A stretch of DNA of 64,000 bases from Neobacillus sp. WH10 (lineage in GTDB: Bacteria > Bacillota > Bacilli > Bacillales > Cytobacillaceae): NCBI RefSeq assembly GCF_030123405.1, contig NZ_CP126110.1:5332001-5396000 (forward strand), written 5' to 3'. The notes below the pieces were generated by a model that was given only the letters and a program-made list of their open reading frames with translations, was not told the origin of the DNA and did not search any database. The number at the start of each line of letters is the position of its first letter. Position 1 is the first letter of the stretch. The position numbers and the translations under genes are program-made. Of the stretch, positions 52,684 through 61,500 are shown one piece after another.

Positions 52684-52716
52684 TCATATTATCACAATTA
52701 CAATGAAATTCCAAAA

Positions 52717-52729
52717 GGTGCCTGACACC
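52717..52729. repeat. Dispersed repeat in a longer palindrome
   Basis: The exact core is flanked by CCAAAA and TTTTTTGG, making a 27-bp hairpin-forming unit. Confidence 0.85.
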
Positions 52730-52815
52730 TTTTTTGGAATAAATATCCAATTTTTAACATCGATTATTGTTCAGTGGCTGCCGAACAATGATAAATGGCG
52801 CTTTCGATTCTCTTA

Positions 52816-53673
52816 TTACGCTTTGTTTGATGAACCGAATTCGCGCATTTTACCGATGACAGTTTCTTTGATGGCGTCGCGAGCTGGGCCTAAATATTTG
52901 CGTGGATCATATTCATTTGGTTTTGCTGCTAAAACTTCACGGACAGCCTTTGCAGAAGTAATTTGATTTTCTGTGTTTACATTGATTTTAGCTGTACCAA
53001 GGGAAATCGATTTTTGGATATCCTTTGTTGGGATTCCAGTACCGCCGTGAAGGACTAATGGTACACCGGTAAGGTTTCCGATTTCTTCCATTTCTTTGAA
53101 ACCAAGTTTTGGTTCGCCTTTGTAAGGGCCATGAACAGAACCTAATGCTGGAGCAAGGCAGTCAATGCCAGTTTGTTTTACAAGCTCGACACATTCATTT
53201 GCATCTGCATACTTAATGCCATCAGCTACAACATCGTCCTCTTGTCCGCCAACAGTTCCGAGTTCCGCTTCAACGGAGACACCTTTAGCGTGAGCATACT
53301 CAACCACTTTTAAAGTTGTTTCAACATTTTCTTCAAATGGGTGGTGGGAAGCATCAATCATAACAGATGTGAAGCCGGCATCAATGGCTTCTTTACATTT
53401 GTCAAAGCTTGAACCGTGGTCAAGATGAATCGCCACAGGTACAGTAATTTTATAATCTTCTAATAATCCTTCTACCATTTTTACACAAGTTTTGAAACCG
53501 CCGATATAGCGGCCTGCACCTTCAGAAACACCAAGAATTACTGGTGATTTTTCTTCCTCGGCAGCTTGAAGAATTGCCTGGGTAAATTCTAAGTTATTAA
53601 TGTTAAATTGCCCAACAGCGTAGCCTTCCGCCTTCGCTTTATTAAGCATGTCTTTCATAGATACTAAAGGCAT
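52816..53673 (-). CDS. fbaA: Fructose-bisphosphate aldolase class II
   Basis: Zinc-dependent glycolytic aldolase, 285 residues. Zinc histidines are in VAIHLDHGSSF, GSVHGPYKG and VLHGGTG. The family signature around the catalytic Asp (LDHGSS) is complete. Spacing to spo0F (upstream) and fsa (downstream) follows the B. subtilis order. Confidence 0.96.
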   Translation of the reverse strand: MPLVSMKDMLNKAKAEGYAVGQFNINNLEFTQAILQAAEEEKSPVILGVSEGAGRYIGGFKTCVKMVEGLLEDYKITVPVAIHLDHGSSFDKCKEAIDAGFTSVMIDASHHPFEENVETTLKVVEYAHAKGVSVEAELGTVGGQEDDVVADGIKYADANECVELVKQTGIDCLAPALGSVHGPYKGEPKLGFKEMEEIGNLTGVPLVLHGGTGIPTKDIQKSISLGTAKINVNTENQITSAKAVREVLAAKPNEYDPRKYLGPARDAIKETVIGKMREFGSSNKA

Positions 53674-54058
53674 TTCTCTTCCTCCTTATATTAGGTTGAT
53701 ATCATCTCGAAACAGGGTCTTCCATTAAAGGTTTTCCCTCTGATTTGACGTTTATGTATAAATCGAAAATGATATTCAGCCTGTAAAAAGTTCATATGTA
53801 TCATAACAAAACAACGGAGGAAATTCCATTATTCAAACGCAGTTTTTTAAACTGTCACAATGAAAGCGTCCCCATTTTAAAATCGGCTTTTTAGGGATGA
53901 GTTTCGGAAATATTACTTGTCTTTTTTAAAAGAAAATACTGCTAATTTGGCTGGCTTTAAAAAAATATGCCGATTGTTGAAGTCTTTCAAACAATATTAC
54001 GCTGACAAGTTAGAAATTTTTAATATAGATTACCACTCGAAAGCCTTAGCTTCCGGTG
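53674..54058. other. Spacer between spo0F and fbaA
   Basis: The 385-bp gap must contain the fbaA promoter. I see no repeat, clear hairpin or supported gene; a 61-codon plus-strand frame runs into the spo0F 3' end and is a shadow. Confidence 0.45.
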
Positions 54059-54430
54059 TTAATTCGCTTTTTGCGGAATATGTTTACGAACAGCTGCCCT
54101 GATATCATCAATGTCAAAAGGCTTTGCGAAATGGGTTATTGCACCAAGGTCTTTGGCTTCTTGAATCATATCCAATTCACCATAGGCAGTCATGATAATG
54201 ACACGAATATCTGGGTCAATGACTTTCATTCGTTTTAAAATTTCAATTCCATCCATTCCCGGTATTTTCATATCAAGCAGAACAAGGTCGGGATCATGCT
54301 TTGTGACAATGTCCAGTGCCTGAATGCCATTCGCTGCCTGAAATGTTTGATACCCTTCTTTTTGAAATACCTCATTTAGCAAAATTCGAATGCCAAATTG
54401 ATCGTCTACAATTAAAATTTTTTCTTTCAT
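54059..54430 (-). CDS. spo0F: Sporulation phosphorelay response regulator Spo0F
   Basis: Single-domain receiver that passes phosphate from sensor kinases to Spo0B. Of 123 residues, Asp9-Asp10 and the phosphoacceptor Asp53 (LLDMKIPGMDG) form the acidic pocket; Thr and Lys are in MTAYG and FAKPFD. The ATG at 54430 follows AGAGGTGGAG; the GTG three codons upstream is inside that site. A SigH-type promoter lies 60 bp upstream. Confidence 0.96.
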   Translation of the reverse strand: MKEKILIVDDQFGIRILLNEVFQKEGYQTFQAANGIQALDIVTKHDPDLVLLDMKIPGMDGIEILKRMKVIDPDIRVIIMTAYGELDMIQEAKDLGAITHFAKPFDIDDIRAAVRKHIPQKAN

Positions 54431-54489
54431 TAACTCCACCTCTTCCTTGATTTATTAATCAACTAAACCCCTATACATATCATTTGTAA

Positions 54490-54519
54490 ATATTCTACTT
54501 AAAGGAGGAAAGTTCCTGC
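54490..54519 (-). promoter_or_regulatory. SigH-type promoter of spo0F
   Basis: GCAGGAACT and GTAGAATAT on the minus strand, separated by 12 bp, match the SigH consensus RnAGGAwww-N11-12-RnnGAATww closely. spo0F is SigH-controlled in B. subtilis. Confidence 0.75.
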
Positions 54520-54565
54520 CTGTTTTTTGCTGCAACAGTGTTATTTTGTGGAAATAAGCAATTAT

Positions 54566-54585
54566 TTTTTCCTATTTAGGAAAAA
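54566..54585. promoter_or_regulatory. Perfect inverted repeat between spo0F and ywjG
   Basis: TTTTTCCT-ATTT-AGGAAAAA, a 20-bp palindrome, overlaps the expected -35 region of ywjG (TATAAT-like -10 at 54589-54594). It may be a regulator site. Confidence 0.5.
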
Positions 54586-54620
54586 GTTTATAATAGTGAT
54601 GGAGATAAGGAGGGTTTTTT

Positions 54621-55154
54621 ATGTTAAAAATGTTTACTACCCAATTAACTGGCGTGTTTAAAAAAATAAATGAAAAAGAGGAATTTTCGTTTGAGGACGG
54701 GGCCCGTTTACTTGCCCAAGCTCCAGTTGGAGACGGGTCACTCTATATTTTTAGCACGAAGGAAATGAAGGCTGTCGAATATGAGGCACTAGAAGGTGCC
54801 GAGCCGTTTAAGGGGGCAAAGGTGCTGACATCGGCAGGTGTAGACGAACTTAGCGGATCCGATCGCGTGCTGATTTTTACTCGCACCTCAGTTGATAAGG
54901 ACGCATTAGCTCTGGCGGTGCAGCTCCGAGAAAAAGGGGTTCCATTCGTTGCTGTTTCTACGGTGATGGAGCCTGATGCAGACGATGATTTTGTGGAATT
55001 GGCTGATGTTCATATCGATTTACGGCTGACAAAAGGCTTACTACCCGATGATTTTGGAAACCGTTATGGTTATCCGTCCTCGATGGCGGCATTATTCGTT
55101 TATTATGGCCTGAAATTAATAATTGATGAGATGTTAGCGGAATATGAGGAGTAA
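54621..55154 (+). CDS. ywjG: DUF2529 family protein YwjG
   Basis: A 177-residue conserved cytoplasmic protein between spo0F and pyrG in Bacillus, divergent from spo0F as in B. subtilis. It resembles SIS/phosphosugar-binding folds loosely (VLIFTRTSVDKDALALAVQLREKGVPFVAVSTV), but no function is established. The start follows AAGGAGGG. It is the second plus-strand gene of the window and has its own terminator. Confidence 0.88.
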   Translation: MLKMFTTQLTGVFKKINEKEEFSFEDGARLLAQAPVGDGSLYIFSTKEMKAVEYEALEGAEPFKGAKVLTSAGVDELSGSDRVLIFTRTSVDKDALALAVQLREKGVPFVAVSTVMEPDADDDFVELADVHIDLRLTKGLLPDDFGNRYGYPSSMAALFVYYGLKLIIDEMLAEYEE

Positions 55155-55157
55155 AAC

Positions 55158-55183
55158 GGCCCTGTAAATGGGTCCTTTTTTTT
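55158..55183 (+). terminator. Intrinsic terminator of ywjG
   Basis: GGCCC and GGGTCC form a stem with one bulge over a 7-nt loop, followed by TTTTTTTTC, directly after the stop. Confidence 0.72.
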
Positions 55184-55277
55184 CTAAAGCTAATTTTTTG
55201 TTTATGGTTGATTTTTCCGATGCTTTGGCCCATTTTCCAACAATTATCTTATATACATTTATAACCATTATTACCAC

Positions 55278-55314
55278 AAAAAAGACCAATCCCCCGCAAA
55301 ACGGAGAACTGGTC
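55278..55314 (-). terminator. Intrinsic terminator of pyrG
   Basis: GACCA/TGGTC ends plus an inner TTCTCCG/CGGGGGA pairing make a long stem; TTTTTTGTGG follows on the minus strand, 33 bp after pyrG. Confidence 0.78.
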
Positions 55315-55346
55315 CATCACCAATATATTTTTTTAACCAATCTAAC

Positions 55347-56942
55347 TTACTTTTGAATCGTTGCCTTAATAAAATCCCTGAACAACGGCTGAGGACGCGT
55401 TGGTCTTGAAACAAATTCCGGATGGAACTGGGAAGCTACGAACCATGGGTGATCCGTAAGCTCAATAATTTCAACCAAACGGCCGTCTGGGCTCGTACCA
55501 GAGAAAACAAAGCCGTGTGCTTCCATTTCTTGACGATAATGATTGTTAAATTCATAACGGTGACGATGACGCTCATACACTACTTCATCCTCATAGGCAG
55601 CATATGCCTTCGTTCCTTCAATCAAACGGCAAGGATATAGACCTAAACGAAGTGTTCCACCTAAGTCCTCGACATCCTTCTGCTCTGGAAGTAAATCAAT
55701 AATTGGATGTGCAGTTTCAGGCACAAATTCTGCAGAATGGGCATCTTTTAGCCCTAGAACATTACGGGCAAATTCAATCGTTGCCAGCTGCATCCCTAAA
55801 CAAATGCCTAGGAATGGTTTCTTCGTTTCACGTGCATAGCGGGTTGCTTCAATTTTCCCTTCAATCCCGCGGTCACCAAAGCCTCCAGGAACAAGCACTC
55901 CATCCACTTCATCAAGAAGCTCAGCTACATTTTCTCTTGTAACCTCTTCTGAATTAATCCACTTAATTTCCACATCAGAATCAAAAGAATAACCGGCATG
56001 CTTCATCGCTTCTACAACAGAGATATAGGCATCTTGCAGCTCTACATATTTCCCGACAAGACCAATGCGCGTTTTGTTCGATAGGTTCAGAACGCGGTCA
56101 ACTAACGCCTTCCACTCGGTCATATCTGCTTTATTCGTGTCTAATTTCAGATGGTCACAGACAATTTGGTCCATATTTTGCTCTTGAAGTGCAAGCGGGA
56201 TCGAATAAAGGGTATCTGCATCCTGACATTCGATGACTGCTTTCGCATCGATATCACAGAACAAGGCAAGTTTGTCCTTCATGTCTTGTGAAACCGGCAT
56301 TTCTGTACGCACCACGATAATATTTGGCTGAATACCAAGGCTGCGCAACTCTTTTACACTGTGCTGTGTCGGTTTTGTCTTCATTTCCCCTGCAGCTTTG
56401 ATGTACGGGATTAGCGTACAGTGAATATACATTACATTGTCACGGCCGATATCACTTTTAATTTGGCGGATAGCTTCTAAAAATGGCAGTGATTCGATAT
56501 CACCAACCGTACCACCGATTTCCGTGATAACCACATCGGCATTTGTCTCCTTACCAGCACGGAAAACGCGATCCTTAATTTCATTCGTAATGTGAGGAAT
56601 AACCTGTACAGTTGCACCCAAATAATCGCCGCGGCGTTCTTTTCTAAGCACTGATGAATAAATTTTTCCAGTCGTTACGTTAGAATACTTGTTTAAATTG
56701 ATATCAATAAAGCGCTCATAGTGACCTAAATCCAAGTCTGTTTCCGCACCATCACCAGTTACGAATACTTCACCATGCTGATATGGGCTCATCGTTCCCG
56801 GGTCGACGTTAATATATGGGTCGAATTTCTGTATTGTTACATTCAAGCCCCGGTTTTTCAAGAGGCGCCCAAGAGAGGACGCGGTGATGCCTTTTCCGAG
56901 TGAGGAAACAACCCCACCGGTTACAAAAATATACTTTGTCAT
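55347..56942 (-). CDS. pyrG: CTP synthase
   Basis: Converts UTP to CTP with glutamine as nitrogen donor. The 531-residue protein begins MTKYIFVTGGVVSSLGKG with the synthetase P-loop and ends in the glutaminase domain with Cys in PFLGICLGMQ and the HPEF His-Glu pair. The ATG at 56942, behind AAAGGGG, is the true start; the open frame runs 78 codons further through the regulatory leader. Leader attenuation is described separately. Confidence 0.97.
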   Translation of the reverse strand: MTKYIFVTGGVVSSLGKGITASSLGRLLKNRGLNVTIQKFDPYINVDPGTMSPYQHGEVFVTGDGAETDLDLGHYERFIDINLNKYSNVTTGKIYSSVLRKERRGDYLGATVQVIPHITNEIKDRVFRAGKETNADVVITEIGGTVGDIESLPFLEAIRQIKSDIGRDNVMYIHCTLIPYIKAAGEMKTKPTQHSVKELRSLGIQPNIIVVRTEMPVSQDMKDKLALFCDIDAKAVIECQDADTLYSIPLALQEQNMDQIVCDHLKLDTNKADMTEWKALVDRVLNLSNKTRIGLVGKYVELQDAYISVVEAMKHAGYSFDSDVEIKWINSEEVTRENVAELLDEVDGVLVPGGFGDRGIEGKIEATRYARETKKPFLGICLGMQLATIEFARNVLGLKDAHSAEFVPETAHPIIDLLPEQKDVEDLGGTLRLGLYPCRLIEGTKAYAAYEDEVVYERHRHRYEFNNHYRQEMEAHGFVFSGTSPDGRLVEIIELTDHPWFVASQFHPEFVSRPTRPQPLFRDFIKATIQK

Positions 56943-57025
56943 AAATATTCCCCTTTCAGTTACAGTTTGTACATTATTCAGGTTGTTTAAGGACTTTTTG
57001 TAAAAATTATTTTCCCTATTACTCC

Positions 57026-57060
57026 AAAAACGAAAAAACTCCTTTATACGGGAGTTTTTT
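57026..57060 (-). terminator. Second hairpin of the pyrG leader
   Basis: AAAAAACTCC (57033-57042 complement region) and GGAGTTTTTT (57051-57060) form a perfect 10-bp stem, followed by TTTTTTCGTTTTT in transcription order. Like the first hairpin it has CUCCC in its 5' arm. Two attenuators in tandem are not usual for pyrG. Confidence 0.75.
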
Positions 57061-57101
57061 AAAAATAAAAAGCGCTCCTTCTCGCTATTGCAAGGGAGCG
57101 C
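57061..57101 (-). terminator. pyrG attenuator terminator
   Basis: GCGCTCCCTT (minus strand, 57101-57092) pairs with AAGGAGCGC (57080-57072), then TTTTTATTTTT. The 5' arm is C/U-rich, as required for pairing with a poly-G 5' extension that blocks hairpin formation when CTP is low. Confidence 0.85.
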
Positions 57102-57139
57102 ATATAAGTAAATAGTGATTTGTCCTTTTTTAAGGAGCC

Positions 57140-57176
57140 CAAAAAAGATAATACAAGGGCTAGAATAAAAAGTCAA
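57140..57176 (-). promoter_or_regulatory. SigA promoter and GGGC start site of pyrG
   Basis: TTGACT (57171-57176), 17 bp, TATTAT (57148-57153). Seven bases after the -10 the transcript would begin GGGCUCC at 57140, the same initial sequence at which B. subtilis RNA polymerase adds extra G residues when CTP is scarce. Confidence 0.85.
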
Positions 57177-57229
57177 GTGGTTTCCTCTTCAAGAGTAAAT
57201 CGACACGGTTGATTCCGTTCGAAAAAGAA

Positions 57230-57805
57230 TTACAAGTCTTCCTCTTCTTCCTCGTTGTCAAATTCTTCTTCGTCTTCCTCTTCTTCCAGCTCATCATCAA
57301 GAGCTTCGTCTTCATCCAGCTCAAATTCTTCATCTTCCTCAAGGACATCATCATCGTCATCTTCGTCAAATTCATCGACTTCGTCAAGATCGAGATCATC
57401 TTCATCATCCAGAAGATCGTCTTCATCGGCAAAATCATCGAGGTCATCATAATCTTCATCTTCAATTTCATCGAAATCTTCTTCGTCGACAACCTTCTTC
57501 GCCTTTTTCTTCTTCGTTTTAACGGCTGCAACCACTTCTTCCTCCGCTGTATCGACAGGATACCAAACGCGGAGTCCCCAACGGTTTTCTCCTAGTGAGC
57601 GGAAGCGGCCATCGATGTTGATGTCCGTATAAAATTGTGCCAGGCGGGATCTGATCTCCTGTTCAGAAATACCAGCAGCTGCTTGAATCTCTTTTACCAA
57701 TTCATTAAATGAGATTGGCTGTTTGCTATTTTTTAAAAATTCATAAGCCATTTCGATGAGGGATAACTCTTTTAATTCCTCTTTTGAGTATTGTGCTAAA
57801 CTCAA
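57230..57805 (-). CDS. rpoE: RNA polymerase delta subunit
   Basis: Gram-positive RNA polymerase subunit that speeds recycling and raises sensitivity to initiating NTPs. Residues about 1-90 form the winged-helix-like HARE domain (YSKEELKELSLIEMAYEFLKN, WGLRVWYPVD). From about 105 to the end the protein is almost only Asp/Glu. I favour a TTG start at 57805 (191 residues), eight bases after AAAGGAAG; an upstream GTG overlaps that site. A weak promoter (TTAACT-17-TTAAAT) lies near 57820-57850. Confidence 0.93.
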   Translation of the reverse strand: MSLAQYSKEELKELSLIEMAYEFLKNSKQPISFNELVKEIQAAAGISEQEIRSRLAQFYTDINIDGRFRSLGENRWGLRVWYPVDTAEEEVVAAVKTKKKKAKKVVDEEDFDEIEDEDYDDLDDFADEDDLLDDEDDLDLDEVDEFDEDDDDDVLEEDEEFELDEDEALDDELEEEEDEEEFDNEEEEEDL

Positions 57806-57870
57806 TATTGGCACTTCCTTTCTCTATTTAACACTCTCTTAATCGAGTAGTTAAGGGCATTTCTTTTGTG

Positions 57871-57992
57871 GCTAGCTCCAGCGCCTAGGGCTCGGGGTCA
57901 TAAGCCAATCTGTCAAGAAGGCTAAAATGCAGCCTTCTCGCCAGCTCGTCTTATGCCTGTCGCCCCTGTTCAAGGCGCTTCCGCTTTTCTTG
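57871..57992 (+). repeat. Structured repeat element, copy B
   Basis: Same ends as copy A. The inner hairpin is GAAGGCT/AGCCTTC (57917-57923, 57931-57937), where both arms differ from copy A in a way that keeps pairing. It lacks the extra hairpin of copy A. Confidence 0.82.
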
Positions 57993-57994
57993 TT

Positions 57995-58110
57995 GGCTAG
58001 CTCCAGCGCCTAGGGCTCGGGGTCATAAGGCCCTGAGAACTAAGGAAAGCTCCTTAGAATAATCCTCGTAGGAACAAGGTTGCGGTTCCGAAGGCGCTTC
58101 CGCTTTTCTA
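57995..58110 (+). repeat. Structured repeat element, copy C
   Basis: Starts CTAGCTCCAGCGCC and ends AAGGCGCTTCCGCTTTTCT like copies A and B, but the middle is replaced by a different hairpin (GGAAC/GTTCC). It follows copy B directly. Confidence 0.78.
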
Positions 58111-58173
58111 TTAATTTGCATATTCTTCATTATAAACAAATTCTTGCTGTTTATGCTAGTTCTAGTTAGACAA

Positions 58174-58362
58174 TCACTTGATTTTTTCCCTCGGCAGTTC
58201 TTTTTCCTTCTGTGCCCTTAGTTTTTTTGTCTCCTTAATCGTAATGACAAGGAAGAAGATGGCCAGCAACAGGAAAGAGACGGCACCTAATTGAAGTTGA
58301 TAGAGATAGTATAATGGCCAGGCAAAAATGATTAAAACAATAATTATGTGACTAGCTTTCAT
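58174..58362 (-). CDS. Small two-helix membrane protein, unknown
   Basis: A 62-residue open frame with two hydrophobic segments, residues about 4-22 (HIIIVLIIFAWPLYYLYQL) and 26-44 (AVSFLLLAIFFLVITI), followed by a Lys/Glu-rich cytoplasmic tail. Composition and length look like a real small membrane protein, but I do not recognise a family and the ribosome site (GGTGAG) is modest. It is monocistronic between rpoE and icmF. Confidence 0.55.
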   Translation of the reverse strand: MKASHIIIVLIIFAWPLYYLYQLQLGAVSFLLLAIFFLVITIKETKKLRAQKEKELPREKIK

Positions 58363-58557
58363 CTGTACTCACCTGCCTGTATTCCCTTATAAGTTTGAAC
58401 GATAGTTTGATTATATAAGATAAATGATTATTTTAATATCTCCAAGAAAAATAAATTTACTAAAAAAATACAATGGCTTATAGATAAAAGCCATTGTATA
58501 TAAAAAATGAATACTAAATTAACTTTGGGAATTGTTCAGCTTCTGCAATACTGTGAG

Positions 58558-58570
58558 GGTGCTTGACACT
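58558..58570. repeat. Degenerate dispersed repeat after icmF
   Basis: GGTGCTTGACACT, two changes from the core, lies 14 bp after the icmF stop. Confidence 0.6.
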
Positions 58571-58583
58571 TTTTACCTTATTT

Positions 58584-61500
58584 TTACATATTCCGGCGAT
58601 ACTGCCCGCCGACTTCATATAGTGCCCTTGTAATTTGGCCGAGGCTTGCAACTTGAACGGTTTCCATAAGTTCAGCAAAAATATTTCCTCCGCTGACAGC
58701 CGCTTCTTTCAATCGTTTTAAGGCATCCGCCGCTTTAAGTGCGTGCGCTTCCTGGAAGGCGCGCAAATTATGAATTTGCAGCTCCTTTTCCTCGGTCGTT
58801 GCCCGAGCCAGTTCCATATTATTCACGTCTTCCTCTGAAGGAGGGTTCGGGTTCAAATACGTGTTGACCCCGATTATCGGCAATTCACCGGTATGCTTTT
58901 TCATTTCATAGTACATCGACTCATCCTGGATTTTGCCGCGCTGGTACTGAGTTTCCATCGAACCAAGCACCCCGCCTCGGTCGTTCAAGCGTTCGAATTC
59001 CTGGAGAACGGCTTCCTCAACAAGATCCGTCAGTTCTTCTACCACGAAAGAACCTTGAAGCGGATTTTCATTTTTCGTCAACCCGTGCTCTTTTGTAATT
59101 ATCATCTGAATCGCCATCGCCCGGCGCACCGATTCCTCAGTTGGCGTCGTAATCGCCTCATCATAGGCATTCGTGTGCAGCGAATTACAGTTATCATGCA
59201 AGGCCATTAACGCCTGTAGGGTTGTGCGGATATCGTTGAAATCAATTTCCTGGGCGTGCAGTGAACGCCCCGATGTCTGAACATGATATTTCAGCTTTTG
59301 ACTGCGCTCGTTCGCACCATACTTATCACGCATCACCGTTGCCCAAATCCGGCGAGCCACCCGTCCTATTACCGTATACTCCGGATCTAAGCCATTCGAG
59401 AAAAAGAACGACAGATTCGGCGCGAAATCATCAATGTTCATGCCGCGGCTCAGATAATACTCAACATAAGTAAACCCATTCGACAAAGTAAACGCCAACT
59501 GTGAAATCGGGTTAGCTCCTGCTTCAGCAATATGATAGCCGGAAATCGAAACAGAATAGTAGTTGCGCACTTGATGATCAATGAAATATTGCTGAATATC
59601 GCCCATCATCCTTAGAGCAAATTCTGTTGAAAAAATACAAGTATTTTGGCCTTGGTCTTCTTTTAAAATATCAGCCTGGACCGTGCCGCGAACCGTCCGT
59701 AAAGTATACGCCCGAACTTCCGCGAATTCTTCGACCGTCAATACGCGGCCAAGCTCGGCTTCTTTCTCTTGTACCTGCTGATCAATCGCGGTGTTCATGA
59801 ACATCGCTAATATAATTGGTGCCGGACCATTGATGGTCATCGATACCGATGTCGACGGGTGACATAGATCAAAGCCGTTATACAATTTTTTCATGTCGTC
59901 GAGCGTACAAATGCTGACACCGCTCTCGCCGACTTTTCCGTAAATGTCCGGGCGGTGATCAGGGTCTTCTCCATACAAGGTCACCGAGTCAAACGCTGTA
60001 CTTAAGCGCTTCGCGGCATCGTCCTTCGATAAATAATGGAAACGGCGGTTCGTCCGTTCCGGTGTCCCTTCACCGGCAAATTGCCGTTTCGGATCTTCGC
60101 CCTCACGTTTGAACGGGAATACCCCGGCCGTATACGGGAACGAGCCAGGAACATTTTCCTGGTAAACCCAGCGAAGGATTTCACCGTAATCCTTATATTT
60201 TGGCAAAGCAACTTTCGGAATATCAAGTCCTGATAAGCTTTTTGATTTTAACACTGTGATAATCTCTTTATCGCGGATTCTCGTAACGAATTGATCACCG
60301 GCGTAGGCAGCCTTAGTTTGCGCCCACGAACCAAGAATTTTCCTTGATTCCGGCGTCAGCAGGGCTTCGGTTTCCTGCTGGACTACCCCTAAAGCTGCAA
60401 CTACTTCCGGCTGCTCGTTAACTGCAGCAATCGCCCCTTCCAGCTGGAATAATTTCCGGGCAATATTTGCCTGCTCTTCTGCCTTCTTATGGTAGCCACG
60501 TACCGTTTCCGAGATTTCCCGTAAATAATAGCGGCGGTCAGTTGGGATGATGACGTTTTGCTTTTCAACAACTGCATTTTTGCTAAAAGACGTCACCCAA
60601 TCGGTCGCCATCTTTTGATTAATCTTTTCCACTAACGCCGCAAATAAAGCATTCGTGCCCGGGTCATGAAACTGGCTGGCAATCGTGCCGTACACCGGCA
60701 TTTCCTCGAGCTCCTGCTCAAACAGCATATGATTACGCTGATACTGCTTTTGTACCTGGCGCTTCGCATCCTCTGAACCCTTACGCTCAAATTTATTGAT
60801 AACAATTAGATCAGCAAAGTCGAGCATATCAATTTTTTCAAGCTGTGACGGTGCTCCAAATTCACTGGTCATTACGTACATCGACACATCGCAGATTTCT
60901 GTGATTTCCGCATCCCCTTGGCCAATACCGCTTGTTTCGACGATTACTAAGTCAAATCCCGCTGCCTTTGTCACGGCCACCGCATCTTTAATCGCCAGCG
61001 AAAGCTCATTTTTCGATCTTCGGGTCGCGAGGCTGCGCATATACACATTCGGTGAGAAAATCGCATTCATGCGAATTCGGTCGCCGAGCAGCGCCCCGCC
61101 CGTTTTTTGCTTTGTCGGGTCGACCGATAGAATCGCTACGCGTTTCTCAGGGAATTCATTAATAAAGCGGCGGATTAATTCGTCCGTTAATGAACTTTTT
61201 CCGGCTCCGCCCGTTCCCGTGATTCCAACCACAGGAATCCCTTTCTCGAGTGACTTTACTTGTTCAAGCACCTGCTCTGCTGTTGCCGCAGCCTCGTTCC
61301 TTTTATCCACATGTAGCTCTGCTAAGGTAATCAGCTTGGCAATGCTGTTAACGTCTCCGGATGGCAGTTTTTCGATTTGCTCGGTTACATCTGTTGTGAC
61401 AGTGGCAAAGTCACAATCCCTAATCATCTGGTCAATCATGCCCTGCAAGCCAAGTACCCGGCCATCTTCAGGCGAAAAAATCCTGGCAATCCCGTATTGG

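Larger units (their letters stand above)
57806..58173. other. Repeat-bearing spacer upstream of rpoE
   Basis: This 368-bp gap is mostly two head-to-tail copies of the structured element. The remaining bases are AT-rich and include the rpoE promoter region. Confidence 0.55.

Noticed and set aside
53917..54102. 61-codon plus-strand frame overlapping the spo0F 3' end
   Set aside because: Antisense to spo0F over its last part and lacks a ribosome site.
55347..57176. PyrG with a 78-residue N-terminal extension
   Set aside because: The extra codons run through the attenuator leader; the family sequence and ribosome site both point to the ATG at 56942.
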